In this document: one piece after another, positions 1 through 12,501 of the stretch
Position numbering within the stretch: position 1 is the stretch's first letter
Layout: each line of letters opens with the position of its first letter
Assembly (NCBI RefSeq): GCF_013184545.1
Contig: NZ_JAAOJA010000001.1
Location: forward strand, 124,001 to 188,000
Length of the DNA stretch: 64,000 bases
Source: Pseudomonas tumuqii
GTDB taxonomy: Bacteria; Pseudomonadota; Gammaproteobacteria; Pseudomonadales; Pseudomonadaceae
Direction of reading: 5' to 3'
Notes under the pieces: generated by a model
Databases searched by the model: none
What the model was told of the DNA's origin: nothing
The model's input: the letters and a program-made list of their open reading frames with translations, nothing else
Translations under genes and position numbers: made by a program

Positions 1-1614
1 GGCAAGGCCATCAGCAATATCGATTTCCAGCGGGGTGAGCAAGGCGAGGGTAATGTTGTGATTACCCTGTCGGATGCTTCGGTCAGTCCTGACATTCAAG
101 AGCAGGGTGGCAAGATTCGTCTGGACTTCGCCAAGACCCAATTGCCTGAAGCTCTGCGCGTTCGCTTGGACGTCAAGGATTTCGCTACGCCAGTACAGTT
201 CGTCAGTGCAACGGGTTCGGCTGACAAGGCGAGTATCGTGATTGAACCGACCGGGTCCTATGATTACCTGGCGTATCAAGCCGACAATAAACTTACCATC
301 AGCATCAAGCCGTTGACCCAGGATGAAGTCGAAACGCGCAAGAGCGAGCGGTTTGCTTACAGTGGCGAGAAGTTATCCTTGAACTTCCAGGACATCGACG
401 TCCGTTCGGTGTTGCAGTTGATCGCGGACTTCACCGATCTGAACCTGGTGGCCAGTGACACGGTGCAGGGCAATATTACCTTGCGCTTGCAGAATGTGCC
501 CTGGGATCAGGCGCTGGATCTGGTCCTGAAAACCAAGGGCCTGGACAAGCGCAAGGTAGGTAATGTGTTGTTGGTAGCGCCAGCGGATGAAATTGCCGCG
601 CGCGAGCGTCAGGAGCTTGAGTCGCAGAAGCAGATCGCAGAATTGGCGCCACTGCGCCGTGAACTGATTCAAGTCAACTATGCCAAGGCCAGCGACATGG
701 CCAAGTTGTTCCAGTCGGTCACCAGTGCCGAGGGCGGTGCCGACGAGCGTGGTTCGATCACGGTCGACGACAGAACCAACAGCATCATTGCCTATCAGAC
801 CCAGGAGCGCCTGGATGAGTTGCGTCGGATCGTCGCTCAACTCGATATCCCGGTGCGTCAGGTGATGGTCGAGGCGCGAATAGTCGAGGCTAACGTCGAC
901 TACGACAAGGCCCTGGGCGTCGAGTGGCGCGGGGTGAGTCTTGGTGACAACAATTTCATCGTGGGCGGAACCAATAGCCTGATCAAGGGAACGGATCCTC
1001 TCGAGATTCAAGCGGGGAACTTTGTCGATTTGGGTGCTGCCGGTGCGAGTTCGGGGCTGAACCTCGGTTTCATTACCGACAACACCTTGTTGGATCTTGA
1101 ATTGTCCGCCATGGAGAAGACCGGTAACGGCGAGGTTATTTCCCAGCCCAAAGTGGTCACCTCGGACAAGGAAACCGCAAAAATCCTCAAGGGTTCGGAG
1201 ATCCCCTATCAAGAAGCGAGCTCGAGTGGTGCCACCAGTACCTCCTTCAAGCAAGCCGCTCTGTCGTTGGAGGTGACGCCGCAGATTACCCCGGATAACC
1301 GCATCATCATGGAGGTCAAGGTCACCAAGGATGCGCCGGACTTCTCCAATGCGGCTGCAAGCGGCGGGGTACCCGCAATCACCAAGAACGAGGTCGATGC
1401 CAAGGTCCTGGTGTCTGACGGTGAAACCATCGTGATCGGCGGGGTGTTTTCCAATACCCAGAGCAAATCGGTTGATAAGGTTCCGTTCCTTGGCGATATT
1501 CCGTACCTGGGCACCCTGTTCCGGCGCGATGTGGTCAAAGACAGCAAGTCGGAACTGTTGATTTTCCTTACGCCGCGGATCATGAATACTCAGGCTGTAT
1601 CGGTAGCTCGTTGA
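1..1614 (+). CDS. pilQ: Type IV pilus secretin PilQ (5' partial)
   Basis: Outer-membrane secretin that forms the gated pore through which type IV pili emerge. The frame is open from base 1 (it begins G-K-A-I-S-N-I-D-F), so the true start lies upstream and the N-terminal AMIN/signal part is missing. Visible are a STN/secretin-N segment ([20 protein letters not shown]), an N1 repeat ([13 protein letters not shown]), and the C-terminal secretin domain with the family motif [17 protein letters not shown] and a final beta-strand [10 protein letters not shown]. It ends 5 bases before aroK, the normal Pseudomonas order in which pilMNOPQ precedes aroK-aroB. The identification is firm; only the 5' end is unseen. 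Confidence 0.96.
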   Translation, partial: GKAISNIDFQRGEQGEGNVVITLSDASVSPDIQEQGGKIRLDFAKTQLPEALRVRLDVKDFATPVQFVSATGSADKASIVIEPTGSYDYLAYQADNKLTISIKPLTQDEVETRKSERFAYSGEKLSLNFQDIDVRSVLQLIADFTDLNLVASDTVQGNITLRLQNVPWDQALDLVLKTKGLDKRKVGNVLLVAPADEIAARERQELESQKQIAELAPLRRELIQVNYAKASDMAKLFQSVTSAEGGADERGSITVDDRTNSIIAYQTQERLDELRRIVAQLDIPVRQVMVEARIVEANVDYDKALGVEWRGVSLGDNNFIVGGTNSLIKGTDPLEIQAGNFVDLGAAGASSGLNLGFITDNTLLDLELSAMEKTGNGEVISQPKVVTSDKETAKILKGSEIPYQEASSSGATSTSFKQAALSLEVTPQITPDNRIIMEVKVTKDAPDFSNAAASGGVPAITKNEVDAKVLVSDGETIVIGGVFSNTQSKSVDKVPFLGDIPYLGTLFRRDVVKDSKSELLIFLTPRIMNTQAVSVAR

Positions 1615-1619
1615 AATAT

Positions 1620-2138
1620 ATGCGTAATGTGATTCTTGTTGGCCCGATGGGCGCTGGTAAAAGCACCATCGGGCGTTTGCTTGCCAAAGAGCTGCGGCTG
1701 CTGTTCAAAGACTCCGACAAGGAGATCGAACAGCGCAGCGGTGCCGATATTCCATGGATCTTCGATGTCGAGGGTGAGCAGGGCTTTCGCGAGCGCGAGC
1801 GGGCGGTAATTGCCGAGCTTTGCGAATTGGACGGTCTGGTGCTCGCCACCGGCGGTGGTGCGGTGTTGCATCCGGATAACCGTGCAGCACTGCGGCGTGG
1901 TGGTCGAGTAGTCTATCTGTACGCCTCGGTCGAGCAGCAGCTCGATCGTACTTCGCGTGACCGCAATCGTCCGCTGTTGCGCGCTGCCGACCCGGGCAAG
2001 GTGCTCGCTGATCTGCTGGCGATCCGCGATCCGCTGTATCGCGAAATTGCCGATGTCATCGTGCAAACCGATGAACGTCCGCCGCGTTTGGTGGTGCAAG
2101 AGATACTGGAGTGCCTCGAAGCGCTTTCTCCCCGTTAA
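1620..2138 (+). CDS. aroK: Shikimate kinase
   Basis: Phosphorylates shikimate at the 3-OH using ATP, a cytoplasmic step of the chorismate pathway. The 172-residue length is normal. The Walker A loop GPMGAGKST lies at residues 7-15, followed by the shikimate-binding DSDKEIE segment, the GGGAV loop and the lid arginines ([10 protein letters not shown]). The start is placed at ATG 1620, giving [15 protein letters not shown] as in other pseudomonads; an in-frame TTG three codons upstream at 1611 overlaps the pilQ stop and is less likely. It is followed after 51 bases by aroB and probably shares its transcript. Confidence 0.95.
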   Translation: MRNVILVGPMGAGKSTIGRLLAKELRLLFKDSDKEIEQRSGADIPWIFDVEGEQGFRERERAVIAELCELDGLVLATGGGAVLHPDNRAALRRGGRVVYLYASVEQQLDRTSRDRNRPLLRAADPGKVLADLLAIRDPLYREIADVIVQTDERPPRLVVQEILECLEALSPR

Positions 2139-2189
2139 AGCGCCGGCCGAACTGCGCTATCCTAGAGCCCTTTTGACATCGGGGGCTCC

Positions 2190-3293
2190 ATGCAAACTCT
2201 TCAGGTCGATCTCGCTGAGCGCAGCTATCCCATTTATATCGGTGCCGATCTGTTGCGTCGTACGGATTTGCTGGCGCCGCATATCATTGGTCGCCAGGTG
2301 GCCATCGTCACCAATGAAACAGTCGCGCCGCTCTACCTGGATGCACTCAAGGCCGCACTATGCGGCTATGCGGTGACCGCGATTGTCTTGCCGGATGGCG
2401 AGGCGTTCAAAACCTGGGAAATCTTGCAGCAGATTTTCGATGGCCTGCTCGGCGCACGGCACGATCGGCACACGACCGTGATCGCGCTGGGTGGCGGGGT
2501 TGTCGGCGATATGGCCGGTTTCGCGGCGGCCTGTTATCAGCGCGGGGTCAATTTCATCCAGATCCCGACCACGTTGCTGTCCCAGGTCGATTCCTCGGTG
2601 GGTGGCAAGACCGGCATCAACCACCCACTAGGGAAAAACATGGTGGGGGCGTTCTATCAGCCGCAAGCCGTCTTGATCGATACTACCAGCCTGGCTACTT
2701 TGCCGGCGCGCGAGTTGTCGGCGGGGCTGGCCGAGGTGATCAAGTATGGTTTGATCTGTGACGAGCCTTTTCTCTCCTGGCTGGAACAGCACATGCCTGC
2801 ACTGCGGGCCCTCGATCAAGAGGCGCTGACTGCGGCGATCGAGCGCTCCTGTGCGGCCAAGGCGCGGATTGTCGGGGCCGATGAGCGGGAGGCGGGGCTG
2901 CGGGCCACGCTCAACCTGGGGCATACCTTTGGGCATGCCATCGAGACCCAGCAAGGCTATGGTGTTTGGTTACACGGTGAGGCGGTCGCTGCGGGTACTG
3001 TCATGGCGCTGGAAATGTCGCAGCGCCTGGGCTGGATTACGCTGGCCGAGCGCAATCGAGGCATTCGTCTGTTGCAGGCGGCTGGCTTGCCCGTTGTGCC
3101 GCCGCAAGACATGACGCCAGAGCGATTTCTGGCGCACATGGCGGTTGATAAGAAGGTGCTGGATGGCCAGCTGCGACTGGTGTTGTTGCGTCACATCGGC
3201 GAGGCCGTGGTGACCAGTGAGTTCCCGCGCGAAATTTTGGATGCCACGCTGAGCGTAGATTACGCAGCGCTGGTGGATCAGCTTGAACATTAA
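2190..3293 (+). CDS. aroB: 3-dehydroquinate synthase
   Basis: Converts DAHP to 3-dehydroquinate, the second step of the shikimate pathway, using NAD and a divalent metal. The 367-residue protein has the NAD-binding [11 protein letters not shown] motif and the metal/substrate region [18 protein letters not shown] near residues 130-147. Zn-ligand motifs are Glu in the GLAEVIKYG region and His in [11 protein letters not shown] and LHGEAVAAG. The ATG at 2190 follows a GGGGGCTCC stretch. Its stop lies just before the damX start (10 bases), so aroK-aroB-damX read as one operon, as in P. aeruginosa. Confidence 0.96.
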   Translation: MQTLQVDLAERSYPIYIGADLLRRTDLLAPHIIGRQVAIVTNETVAPLYLDALKAALCGYAVTAIVLPDGEAFKTWEILQQIFDGLLGARHDRHTTVIALGGGVVGDMAGFAAACYQRGVNFIQIPTTLLSQVDSSVGGKTGINHPLGKNMVGAFYQPQAVLIDTTSLATLPARELSAGLAEVIKYGLICDEPFLSWLEQHMPALRALDQEALTAAIERSCAAKARIVGADEREAGLRATLNLGHTFGHAIETQQGYGVWLHGEAVAAGTVMALEMSQRLGWITLAERNRGIRLLQAAGLPVVPPQDMTPERFLAHMAVDKKVLDGQLRLVLLRHIGEAVVTSEFPREILDATLSVDYAALVDQLEH

Positions 3294-3303
3294 TGAGTGC
3301 CCA

Positions 3304-4878
3304 ATGACCAGTTTGCATGCTGACGAGGCTTTTCTCGATCACTACCAGTTCAGCCACGATCCCTTTGCGGCGCGTGTGCCGGGTTTCAAGTTTTTTCCAG
3401 CCCAGCGCAAGCCGGTATTGGGGCAGTTGCATCACCTTGCTCGTTACAGCCAGTTGCTGTTGTTGGTCTGCGGCCCCCTGGGGAGCGGCAAGACCCTGCT
3501 GCGCCAGGCGCTGGTGGCCAGCACCAACAAGCAGGCGGTGCATAGCGTGGTTGTTTCCGCCCAGGGTGCAGCCGATACCGCGGGCATTCTGCGTCAGGTC
3601 GCTCAGGGCTTGCAGGTGCAGCAGTCGGAGCCGCAGGCGATTCTGGCGCAGGTCGGTCAGCTGGCCCTGACTGGGCAGGACGTCTACTTGCTGGTCGACG
3701 ATGCGGAGCAGTTGAGTGATGCGGCGCTGGCCAGCTTGCTGGCTCTGGCGGCCGGCAACAACGAGGGGCGGCCACATGTTTTCCTGTTTGCCGAACCTGA
3801 GTTGATTGCGCGACTTGAACTGCTGGCCGATGGTGAAGAGTGCTTCCATGCCATCGAATTGCAGCCTTACAGCGAAGATGAAACCCGTGAGTACCTGGCG
3901 CAGCGATTAGAGGGCGCCGGGCGGGCGCTCGAGTTGTTATCGGATGAGCAGGTCGCCGCCATTCACGAGCAGTCCGGGGGCTGGCCCGGGACGATCAATC
4001 AGGTTGCCCGCGACACCCTGATCGAGGCCATGCTGGCGCAGCGCGGTGCCGCCAAGCGCGCAGGCTTTGCAATCAATCTGCCGCGCAAACATCTGCTGGC
4101 ATTGGCGGTGGTTGGGCTTGGGGTCTTGGCGGCCTGGTTGATGCAAGGCCGTCCGGATGATGCCGCGCCTGTGCCGGCCACCACGCAGTTGCCACTTGAT
4201 CGGGTCGAGCAACCTGTTGTCGATGCGCCTGTTCCCGCTTCCGGCTCTACTGGCGCCGGCGCACCGGCAATAGAGTTCGCGGGTGGCAATCAGCCCGTCC
4301 CGCTGCCCCTGGTGGGTGAGTCTCAGCCGGTTATGCGCGAACCTTTGGCTCGCGCTGCCGGCTTGAGCGGGGTCGAGGAGGCGGATGTCGCTGATGTTGC
4401 TGGTTCGAGTGCTGTTGGTGTGCTGGTGGATGAGCGTGAGACGCCGATTGTGTCGGTAGCCCCGGTTCCGCCAGCAGTGCCGGTGGCACCAACGCCTGCG
4501 CCGGTTGCGCCGGCCGTGCAGCCAGCACCGGTGGTGGCGCCTGCGCCGAAGCCGGAGGCGGTAACAACTGCGTCGGCGAAGACTGCGGCGGTCAATGATT
4601 GGTACGCTGCTCAGGCCGGTTCGCGCTACACCCTGCAAATACTCGGTGCGCGTGCAGAGGATAGTGCGCAGACGTTTGTGCGTGAGCACGGTGCGCAGTA
4701 CCACTATTTCAAGAAGCAGCATCAAGGTCAGCCGCTGTATGTCGTGACCTATGGTAGTTTCGGCACTCGCGAGGCGGCTCAGGCCGCGTTGAAGAGCTTG
4801 CCGGACAAGGTGCAGGCCGGTAAGCCTTGGCCGCGGACGTTTGCCAGTATCAGGCACGAGATTGCCCAGGTCCGCTAG
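3304..4878 (+). CDS. DamX-like AAA ATPase with C-terminal SPOR domain
   Basis: Probable cell-division/septal protein of the DamX type. The cytoplasmic N-terminal AAA/ExeA-like domain carries a Walker A motif (GPLGSGKT) near residue 52 and a Walker B-like LLVDDAEQL. One membrane helix (LLALAVVGLGVLAAWLM) lies near residue 265. A long Ala/Pro/Val-rich periplasmic linker follows, then a SPOR peptidoglycan-binding domain (YTLQILGARAEDS ... YVVTYGSFGTREAAQAAL) in the last 80 residues. The start at ATG 3304 (MTSLHADEAF) matches the Pseudomonas orthologue as I remember it; the frame also extends to TTG 3283 inside aroB, which would add seven residues. The protein is 524 residues. It lies downstream of aroB as in many gammaproteobacteria. 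Confidence 0.87.
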   Translation: MTSLHADEAFLDHYQFSHDPFAARVPGFKFFPAQRKPVLGQLHHLARYSQLLLLVCGPLGSGKTLLRQALVASTNKQAVHSVVVSAQGAADTAGILRQVAQGLQVQQSEPQAILAQVGQLALTGQDVYLLVDDAEQLSDAALASLLALAAGNNEGRPHVFLFAEPELIARLELLADGEECFHAIELQPYSEDETREYLAQRLEGAGRALELLSDEQVAAIHEQSGGWPGTINQVARDTLIEAMLAQRGAAKRAGFAINLPRKHLLALAVVGLGVLAAWLMQGRPDDAAPVPATTQLPLDRVEQPVVDAPVPASGSTGAGAPAIEFAGGNQPVPLPLVGESQPVMREPLARAAGLSGVEEADVADVAGSSAVGVLVDERETPIVSVAPVPPAVPVAPTPAPVAPAVQPAPVVAPAPKPEAVTTASAKTAAVNDWYAAQAGSRYTLQILGARAEDSAQTFVREHGAQYHYFKKQHQGQPLYVVTYGSFGTREAAQAALKSLPDKVQAGKPWPRTFASIRHEIAQVR

Positions 4879-4996
4879 CGGGCGCTATCTGTTTGGCCGC
4901 GCGCCAGGTGCGGGTTGGTCTGCGCCTGGTGACCTGCAGGTCGGTAGCATGACTGCCCGGTCGGTTCCTTCGTTTTCGCGACATAAGCTTGCGGTG

Positions 4997-5022
4997 GGTC
5001 GTCACGCCGATTTGTGACGACC
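4997..5022. promoter_or_regulatory. Perfect 9-bp inverted repeat upstream of gltB
   Basis: GGTCGTCAC (4997-5005) and GTGACGACC (5014-5022) are perfect inverted arms separated by 8 bases. They lie 125 bases upstream of the gltB start in the 268-base damX-gltB spacer. No T-run follows, so it does not look like a simple terminator; an operator or mRNA-leader hairpin is more plausible. Function is inferred only. Confidence 0.45.
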
Positions 5023-5146
5023 TTGGTGGATATGTACAATGACCTCCGTTTTGCCTGCGCAAAGCTGGCGCTATGCCCTGCGCGCACGGTAAGTATTTGA
5101 ATTAGAAAGTGATTTGCCTTTGAGAGGCAGCCTGGTGAGAGTCCCT

Positions 5147-8100
5147 ATGAAAGCAGGTTTGTACCGTCCTGATGAGTTCAAGGATAACTGCGGCTTCGGC
5201 CTGATCGCCCATATGCAGGGCGAGGCGAGCCACCACCTGCTGCAGACCGCTATTGAAGCGCTGACCTGCATGACCCACCGCGGCGGGATCAACGCCGACG
5301 GCAAGACGGGTGATGGTTGTGGTTTGTTGATCCAGAAACCGGATGCCTTCCTGCGCGCGATGGCGCAGCAGCACTTCGCGGTCGAGCTGCCGAAGCAGTA
5401 TGCCGTGGGCATGGTGTTCTTCAACCAGGATCCGGTGAAAGCCGAAGCCGCGCGCGCGAACATGAATCGCGAGATTCTGGCGGCCGGTTTGAGCCTGGTT
5501 GGCTGGCGCAAGGTGCCGATCGACACCAGCGTGCTCGGCCGTCTGGCCCTGGAGCGTCTGCCGCAGATCGAACAGGTGTTCATCGGTGGCGAGGGGCTCA
5601 GCGATCAGGAGTTCGCGATCAAGTTGTTCAGCGCCCGCCGCCGTTCGTCGGTGAGCAACGCCGCAGACAGCGATCACTACATCTGCAGCTTTTCGCACAA
5701 GACCATCATCTACAAAGGCCTGATGATGCCGGCCGACCTGCAGCAGTTCTACCCGGACCTGGGTGACGAGCGCCTGCAGACCGCGATTTGCGTGTTCCAC
5801 CAGCGTTTCTCGACCAACACCCTGCCGAAGTGGCCGTTGGCGCAACCGTTCCGTTTCCTCGCCCACAACGGCGAGATCAACACCATCACCGGTAACCGCA
5901 ACTGGGCCCAGGCGCGCCGGTTGAAGTTCGCCAACGACCAGATCTTCGATCTGGAAGAACTCGGCCCGCTGGTCAATCGCGTCGGGTCCGACTCCTCGAG
6001 CATGGACAACATGCTCGAGCTGATGGTCACCGGTGGCATCGACCTGTTCCGTGGCGTGCGCATGATCATTCCGCCGGCCTGGCAGAATGTCGAGACCATG
6101 GACGCCGATCTGCGTGCGTTCTATGAGTACAACTCCATGCACATGGAGCCGTGGGATGGTCCGGCGGGCGTGGTGCTGACCGACGGTCGCTACGCCGTCT
6201 GCCTGCTCGACCGCAACGGCCTGCGCCCGGCGCGCTGGGTCACCACCCGCAATGGCTACATTACCCTGGCTTCGGAAATCGGCGTATGGGACTACCAGCC
6301 CGAGGACGTGATCGCCAAGGGCCGCGTCGGTCCGGGGCAGATCCTTGCCGTGGATACCGAAACCGGCCAGGTGCTGGGCACCGACGACATCGACAACCGC
6401 CTGAAGTCGCGCCATCCCTATAAGCAGTGGTTGCGCAAGAACGCCTTGCGTATCCAGGCGACCATGGAAGACAACGACCATGGTTCGGCGTTCTACGACA
6501 TCGATCAGCTCAAGCAGTACATGAAGATGTACCAGGTCACCTTCGAGGAGCGTGACCAGGTGCTGCGCCCGCTGGCCGAGCAGGGCCAGGAAGCGGTCGG
6601 CTCCATGGGTGACGACACGCCGATGGCGGTATTGAGCCAGCGCGTGCGTTCGCCGTACGACTATTTCCGTCAGCAGTTCGCCCAGGTCACCAACCCGCCG
6701 ATCGATCCGCTGCGCGAAGCCATCGTCATGTCCCTGGAGATCTGCCTCGGTGCCGAGCGCAACATCTTCCAGGAGTCGCCGGAACATGCCTCGCGGGTGA
6801 TCCTCAGCTCGCCGGTCATTTCCCCGGCCAAATGGCGCACGCTGATGACCCTGGAGCGTCCAGGCTTCGAGCGTCAGCTGATCGACATGAACTACGACGA
6901 GTCCGTCGGTCTCGAAGCGGCCGTGCGCAACATGGCCGACCAGGCCGAGGAAGCGGTGCGCGCCGGCAAGGTATTGCTGGTGCTGACCGACCGCCACATC
7001 GGCCCGGGCAAGCTGCCGGCCCATGCCGCGCTGGTGACCGGTGCCGTACACCATCGCCTGACCGAGAAGGGCCTGCGTTGCGATTGCAACATCCTGGTCG
7101 AGACCGCGACCGCGCGTGACCCGCACCACTATGCGGTGCTGCTCGGCTTCGGCGCCTCGGCGGTCTATCCGTTCCTGGCCTACGAAGTGCTGGGCGACCT
7201 GATCCGCACCGGCGAAGTGCTGGGCGATCTCTACGAAGTGTTCAAGTACTACCGCAAGGGCATCTCCAAGGGCCTGCTGAAGATCCTGTCGAAGATGGGC
7301 ATCTCCACCGTGGCCTCCTACCGGGGGGCGCAGCTGTTCGAAGCGGTCGGCCTGGCCGATGAAGTCACCGACCTGTGCTTCCGTGGAGTGGCCAGCCGGA
7401 TCAAGGGCGCCCGCTTCGTCGATCTCGAAACCGAGCAGAAACTGCTCGCCGCCGAGGCCTGGAACAACCGCAAGCCGATCCAGCAGGGCGGCCTGCTCAA
7501 GTTCGTCTATGGCGGCGAATACCATGCCTACAACCCGGACGTGGTCAGCACCCTGCAGGTCGCGGTGCAGCAGGGCAGTTACGAGAAATACAAGGAATAC
7601 AGCGCCCTGGTGGATACCCGCCCGGTGTCGATGATCCGCGACCTGCTGCAGCTGAAACTGGCCGAGCAACCGCTGAGCCTCGAGCAGGTCGAGCCGCTGG
7701 AGAGCATCTTCAAGCGCTTCGACTCCGCCGGGATTTCCCTCGGCGCGCTGTCGCCCGAGGCCCACGAAGCGATTGCCGAGGCGATGAACCGCCTCGGTGC
7801 GCGCTCCAACTCCGGCGAGGGCGGCGAAGATCCGGCCCGTTACGGCACGGTGCGCAGCTCGAAGATCAAGCAGGTGGCCACCGGTCGTTTCGGTGTGACC
7901 CCGGAATACCTGGTCAATGCCGAAGTGCTGCAGATCAAGGTCGCCCAGGGCGCCAAGCCCGGCGAGGGCGGTCAGCTGCCCGGCGGCAAGGTCAACGGCC
8001 TGATCGCGCGGCTGCGTTACGCCGTACCTGGCGTGACCCTGATTTCGCCACCGCCGCACCACGACATCTATTCCATCGAAGACCTGGCGCAGCTGATCTA

Positions 8101-9595
8101 TGACCTCAAGCAGGTCAACCCGGCGGCGCTGGTCTCGGTCAAGCTGGTGGCGGAAGCCGGCGTCGGCACCATCGCCGCCGGCGTGGCCAAGGCCTATGCC
8201 GATTTGATCACCATCTCCGGTTACGACGGCGGCACCGGCGCATCGCCGCTGAGCTCGATCAAGTACGCCGGCGCACCCTGGGAGCTGGGCCTGGCGGAAA
8301 CCCACCAGACCCTGCGCGGCAACGACCTGCGCGGCAAGGTACGGGTGCAGACCGACGGTGGCCTGAAGACCGGCCTCGATGTGGTCAAGGCGGCCATCCT
8401 CGGCGCCGAGAGCTTCGGCTTCGGCACCGCGCCGATGATCGCCCTGGGCTGCAAGTACCTGCGCATCTGTCACCTGAACAACTGCGCCACCGGCGTCGCC
8501 ACGCAGAACGACAAGCTGCGCAAGGATCACTTCATCGGCACCGTCGAGATGGTGATGAACTTCTTCACCTATGTCGCCGAAGAGACCCGCGAGTGGCTGG
8601 CCAAGCTCGGCGTGCGCAGCCTCGAAGAGCTGATCGGGCGTACCGACCTGCTGGAGATTCTGCCGGGCGAGACCGCCAAGCAGAATCACCTGGATCTGAG
8701 CCCGCTGCTCGGCAGCGATTACATCCCGGCCGACAAGCCGCAGTTCTGTCTGGTCGACAGGAATCCGCCGTTCGACCAGGGCCTGCTGGCCGAGAAGATG
8801 GTCGAACTGGCCAAGCCGGCGATCGATGCCGCCAGCGGCGCCGAATTCGCCCTGGACATCTGTAACTGCGACCGCTCCATCGGTGCCCGCGTCTCCGGCG
8901 AAATCGCCCGGGTGCATGGCAACCAGGGCATGAACAAGGCGCCGATCACCTTCCGCTTCAAGGGCACTGCGGGCCAGAGCTTCGGCGTGTGGAACGCCGG
9001 TGGCCTGAACCTGTACCTGGAAGGCGATGCCAACGACTACGTCGGCAAGGGCATGACCGCCGGCAAGCTGGTGATCGTGCCGCCGCAGGGCAGCCCGTTC
9101 AAGACCCAGGACAGCGCCATCATCGGCAACACCTGCCTGTATGGCGCCACCGGCGGCAAGCTGTTCGCCGCCGGCACCGCGGGCGAGCGGTTCGCCGTGC
9201 GCAACTCCGGCGCGCATGCCGTGGTCGAGGGCACCGGTGATCACTGCTGCGAGTACATGACCGGCGGTTTCGTCTGCGTACTGGGCAAGACCGGTTACAA
9301 CTTCGGCTCCGGCATGACCGGCGGCTTTGCCTACGTGCTCGACCTGGACAACAGCTTCTACGACCGGGTCAACCATGAACTGGTCGAGATCCAGCGGATC
9401 AACAACGAGTCGATGGAGGCCTATCGCAGCCATCTGCAGCGTGTGCTCGCCGAGTATGTGCAGGAGACCGCCAGCGAGTGGGGGCGTAACCTGCTGGAAA
9501 ACCTCGACGATTACCTGCGCAAGTTCTGGTTGGTCAAGCCCAAGGCCGCAAGCCTGAAGTCGCTGCTCTCCAGCACCCGCGCCAATCCGCAATAA
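5147..9595 (+). CDS. gltB: Glutamate synthase (NADPH) large subunit
   Basis: Large (alpha) subunit of GOGAT: it hydrolyses glutamine and adds the ammonia to 2-oxoglutarate to yield two glutamates. The type-2 glutamine amidotransferase domain is at the N-terminus, with the catalytic Cys after a short propeptide ([10 protein letters not shown], about residue 15). The central domain and the FMN/2-oxoglutarate synthase domain follow ([26 protein letters not shown]). The 3Fe-4S cysteines lie in [15 protein letters not shown], and the C-terminal GXGXG beta-helix repeats ([19 protein letters not shown]) close the protein. The start at ATG 5147 ([11 protein letters not shown]) follows GGTGAGAG; the frame runs 11 codons further upstream without a better site. 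The protein is 1482 residues. gltD follows. Confidence 0.97.
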   Translation: MKAGLYRPDEFKDNCGFGLIAHMQGEASHHLLQTAIEALTCMTHRGGINADGKTGDGCGLLIQKPDAFLRAMAQQHFAVELPKQYAVGMVFFNQDPVKAEAARANMNREILAAGLSLVGWRKVPIDTSVLGRLALERLPQIEQVFIGGEGLSDQEFAIKLFSARRRSSVSNAADSDHYICSFSHKTIIYKGLMMPADLQQFYPDLGDERLQTAICVFHQRFSTNTLPKWPLAQPFRFLAHNGEINTITGNRNWAQARRLKFANDQIFDLEELGPLVNRVGSDSSSMDNMLELMVTGGIDLFRGVRMIIPPAWQNVETMDADLRAFYEYNSMHMEPWDGPAGVVLTDGRYAVCLLDRNGLRPARWVTTRNGYITLASEIGVWDYQPEDVIAKGRVGPGQILAVDTETGQVLGTDDIDNRLKSRHPYKQWLRKNALRIQATMEDNDHGSAFYDIDQLKQYMKMYQVTFEERDQVLRPLAEQGQEAVGSMGDDTPMAVLSQRVRSPYDYFRQQFAQVTNPPIDPLREAIVMSLEICLGAERNIFQESPEHASRVILSSPVISPAKWRTLMTLERPGFERQLIDMNYDESVGLEAAVRNMADQAEEAVRAGKVLLVLTDRHIGPGKLPAHAALVTGAVHHRLTEKGLRCDCNILVETATARDPHHYAVLLGFGASAVYPFLAYEVLGDLIRTGEVLGDLYEVFKYYRKGISKGLLKILSKMGISTVASYRGAQLFEAVGLADEVTDLCFRGVASRIKGARFVDLETEQKLLAAEAWNNRKPIQQGGLLKFVYGGEYHAYNPDVVSTLQVAVQQGSYEKYKEYSALVDTRPVSMIRDLLQLKLAEQPLSLEQVEPLESIFKRFDSAGISLGALSPEAHEAIAEAMNRLGARSNSGEGGEDPARYGTVRSSKIKQVATGRFGVTPEYLVNAEVLQIKVAQGAKPGEGGQLPGGKVNGLIARLRYAVPGVTLISPPPHHDIYSIEDLAQLIYDLKQVNPAALVSVKLVAEAGVGTIAAGVAKAYADLITISGYDGGTGASPLSSIKYAGAPWELGLAETHQTLRGNDLRGKVRVQTDGGLKTGLDVVKAAILGAESFGFGTAPMIALGCKYLRICHLNNCATGVATQNDKLRKDHFIGTVEMVMNFFTYVAEETREWLAKLGVRSLEELIGRTDLLEILPGETAKQNHLDLSPLLGSDYIPADKPQFCLVDRNPPFDQGLLAEKMVELAKPAIDAASGAEFALDICNCDRSIGARVSGEIARVHGNQGMNKAPITFRFKGTAGQSFGVWNAGGLNLYLEGDANDYVGKGMTAGKLVIVPPQGSPFKTQDSAIIGNTCLYGATGGKLFAAGTAGERFAVRNSGAHAVVEGTGDHCCEYMTGGFVCVLGKTGYNFGSGMTGGFAYVLDLDNSFYDRVNHELVEIQRINNESMEAYRSHLQRVLAEYVQETASEWGRNLLENLDDYLRKFWLVKPKAASLKSLLSSTRANPQ

Positions 9596-9659
9596 AGCAG
9601 TTTCAAGCTGCGCGCCTCAGGCTCCAAGTGGCGTGAGGCGTGCGGCTAACGTGATGAGT

Positions 9660-9690
9660 CTTGCAGCTTGCAACCTGTAGCTTGCAGCTG
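9660..9690. repeat. Short direct/inverted repeat in the gltB-gltD spacer
   Basis: AGCTTGCA-type units occur twice within 31 bases, each partly self-complementary (TTGCA-GCT-TGCAA). They lie in the 112-base spacer between gltB and gltD. Similar CTTGCAGCTTG strings are scattered in Pseudomonas spacers. No coding potential is seen; a possible hairpin between the two subunit genes. Confidence 0.4.
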
Positions 9691-9698
9691 CTGTATAG

Positions 9699-11126
<1,428 letters not shown>

Positions 11127-11128
11127 TC

Positions 11129-11204
11129 GGTAGGGTGTGCGGGGCCGCCTAGGCCGTGCGCACCACCTTGCCAGGCAGGGTGCGCGCGGCGCACCCTACG
11201 ACCG
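11129..11204. repeat. Dispersed palindromic repeat (GTAGGGTGCGC family)
   Basis: Imperfect inverted repeat downstream of gltD. The left end GTAGGGTGTGC and the right end GCGCACCCTAC face each other, with CCGTGCGCACC between them. The same core (GTAGGGTGCGCCGTGCGCACC) recurs at 25213-25233 inside the pigment cluster. It is noncoding and resembles REP/BIME-like units of Pseudomonas genomes. Confidence 0.6.
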
Positions 11205-11225
11205 GGGCAAATCGTCGCATTGGAT

Positions 11226-11258
11226 AAAAGGCACGGCACTCGCCGTGCCTTTTGTTTT
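11226..11258 (+). terminator. Rho-independent terminator after gltBD
   Basis: Stem AAAAGGCACGGC / GCCGTGCCTTTT with loop ACTC, followed by TTTTGTTTTG. It lies 100 bases past the gltD stop and 57 bases before hemE, so it separates the two transcripts. The flanking A and T tracts would also allow reverse-strand function. Confidence 0.85.
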
Positions 11259-11314
11259 GTGGTCTGCGAAAATGCCCGCACTTTTTTACTGCCTTTCATG
11301 TCTCGGGAATTGTT

Positions 11315-12382
11315 ATGACTGCCCTGAAGAACGACCGTTTCCTGCGTGCCCTGCTCAAGCAGCCCGTCGATGTCACCCCGGTGTGGATGATGCGCCAGGC
11401 CGGCCGTTATCTGCCGGAGTACCGCGCCAGCCGGGCCAAGGCCGGTGACTTCATGAAGCTGATGATGAACCCCGAGTTCGCCTGCGAAGTCACCCTGCAG
11501 CCGCTGGACCGCTACCCGCAGCTGGATGCGGCGATTCTTTTTTCCGACATCCTGACCATTCCCCATGCCATGGGCCAGGGGCTGTATTTCGAGACCGGCG
11601 AGGGCCCGCGCTTCATGAAAGTCATCAGCAGCGCCGCCGATGTCGACGCCCTGCCGATTCCCGATCCGGAGAAAGACCTGGGTTATGTGATGGACGCGGT
11701 GCGCACCATCCGCCGCGAGCTGAACGGCCGCGCGCCGCTGATCGGTTTCTCCGGCAGCCCCTGGACCCTGGCCACCTATATGGTCGAAGGCGGCTCGTCG
11801 AAGGACTTCCGCAAGTCCAAGGCCATGCTCTATGACAACCCGCAGGCCATGCACGCGCTGCTCGACAAGCTGGCGCAGTCGGTCATCAGCTACCTCAACG
11901 GGCAGATCCTCGCCGGCGCCCAGGCCGTGCAGATCTTCGATACCTGGGGCGGCAACCTGTCATCGGCGGCCTACCAGGAATTTTCCCTGGCCTATATGCA
12001 GAAGATCGTCGACGGCCTGATCCGCGAGCATGACGGGCGCAAGGTGCCGGTGATCCTGTTCACCAAGAACGGCGGCCTGTGGCTGGAATCCATGGCCGCC
12101 ACCGGCGCCGACGCCCTCGGCCTGGACTGGAGCTGCGACATCGGCGAGGCCCGTCGCCGCGTCGGTGGCCAGGTGGCCCTGCAAGGCAACATGGACCCGA
12201 CCGTGCTCTACGCCCAGCCCGCGGCCATCCGCGCCGAAGTGGCGCGGATCCTCGCCAGCTACGGCCAGGGCTCGGGCCATGTGTTCAACCTCGGCCACGG
12301 CATCACCCCGGAAGTCGACCCGGCCCATGCCGGGGCGTTCCTCGAGGCGGTGCACGAGCTGTCGGCGGCCTATCACCGTTAA
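11315..12382 (+). CDS. hemE: Uroporphyrinogen decarboxylase
   Basis: Decarboxylates the four acetate side chains of uroporphyrinogen III to coproporphyrinogen III in haem synthesis. The 355-residue protein has both family signatures: [16 protein letters not shown] near residue 22 (substrate-binding arginines) and [17 protein letters not shown] near residue 145; the catalytic Asp lies in the [14 protein letters not shown] segment. The start at ATG 11315 ([14 protein letters not shown]) is the usual family N-terminus; the upstream frame extension covers the promoter spacer and is not used. It is a single-gene unit between the gltBD terminator and a convergent minus-strand gene. Confidence 0.96.
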   Translation: MTALKNDRFLRALLKQPVDVTPVWMMRQAGRYLPEYRASRAKAGDFMKLMMNPEFACEVTLQPLDRYPQLDAAILFSDILTIPHAMGQGLYFETGEGPRFMKVISSAADVDALPIPDPEKDLGYVMDAVRTIRRELNGRAPLIGFSGSPWTLATYMVEGGSSKDFRKSKAMLYDNPQAMHALLDKLAQSVISYLNGQILAGAQAVQIFDTWGGNLSSAAYQEFSLAYMQKIVDGLIREHDGRKVPVILFTKNGGLWLESMAATGADALGLDWSCDIGEARRRVGGQVALQGNMDPTVLYAQPAAIRAEVARILASYGQGSGHVFNLGHGITPEVDPAHAGAFLEAVHELSAAYHR

Positions 12383-12416
12383 GGCAGTGGGGCGGTTCGG
12401 CGCCTGGTAAGGCATT

Positions 12417-12484
12417 CCCGGATTGCATCCGGGCTACGGGGCCCGCTGATGGGCCGTAGGGCGGACAAGCCTTCGGCATGTCCT
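12417..12484. repeat. Hairpin repeats between hemE and a convergent gene
   Basis: CCCGGAT-TGC-ATCCGGG (12417-12433) is a perfect 7-bp hairpin followed by GCTACGGGGCCCG, a motif found scattered in Pseudomonas spacers. A second hairpin follows near 12463-12483 (GGACAAGCC-TTC-GGCATGTCC). The pair lies between two converging genes and may end both transcripts, but neither has a clear T-run. Confidence 0.5.
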
Positions 12485-12501
12485 TCCTATGCCTTGCCTA
12501 C

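Noticed and set aside
5102..9592. Open frame of 1496 codons antisense to gltB
   Set aside because: It mirrors a long, GC-rich, strongly coding gene; its composition (rich in Gln, Arg, Ala, Val, His) is that of an antisense shadow and it has no domain or ribosome site.
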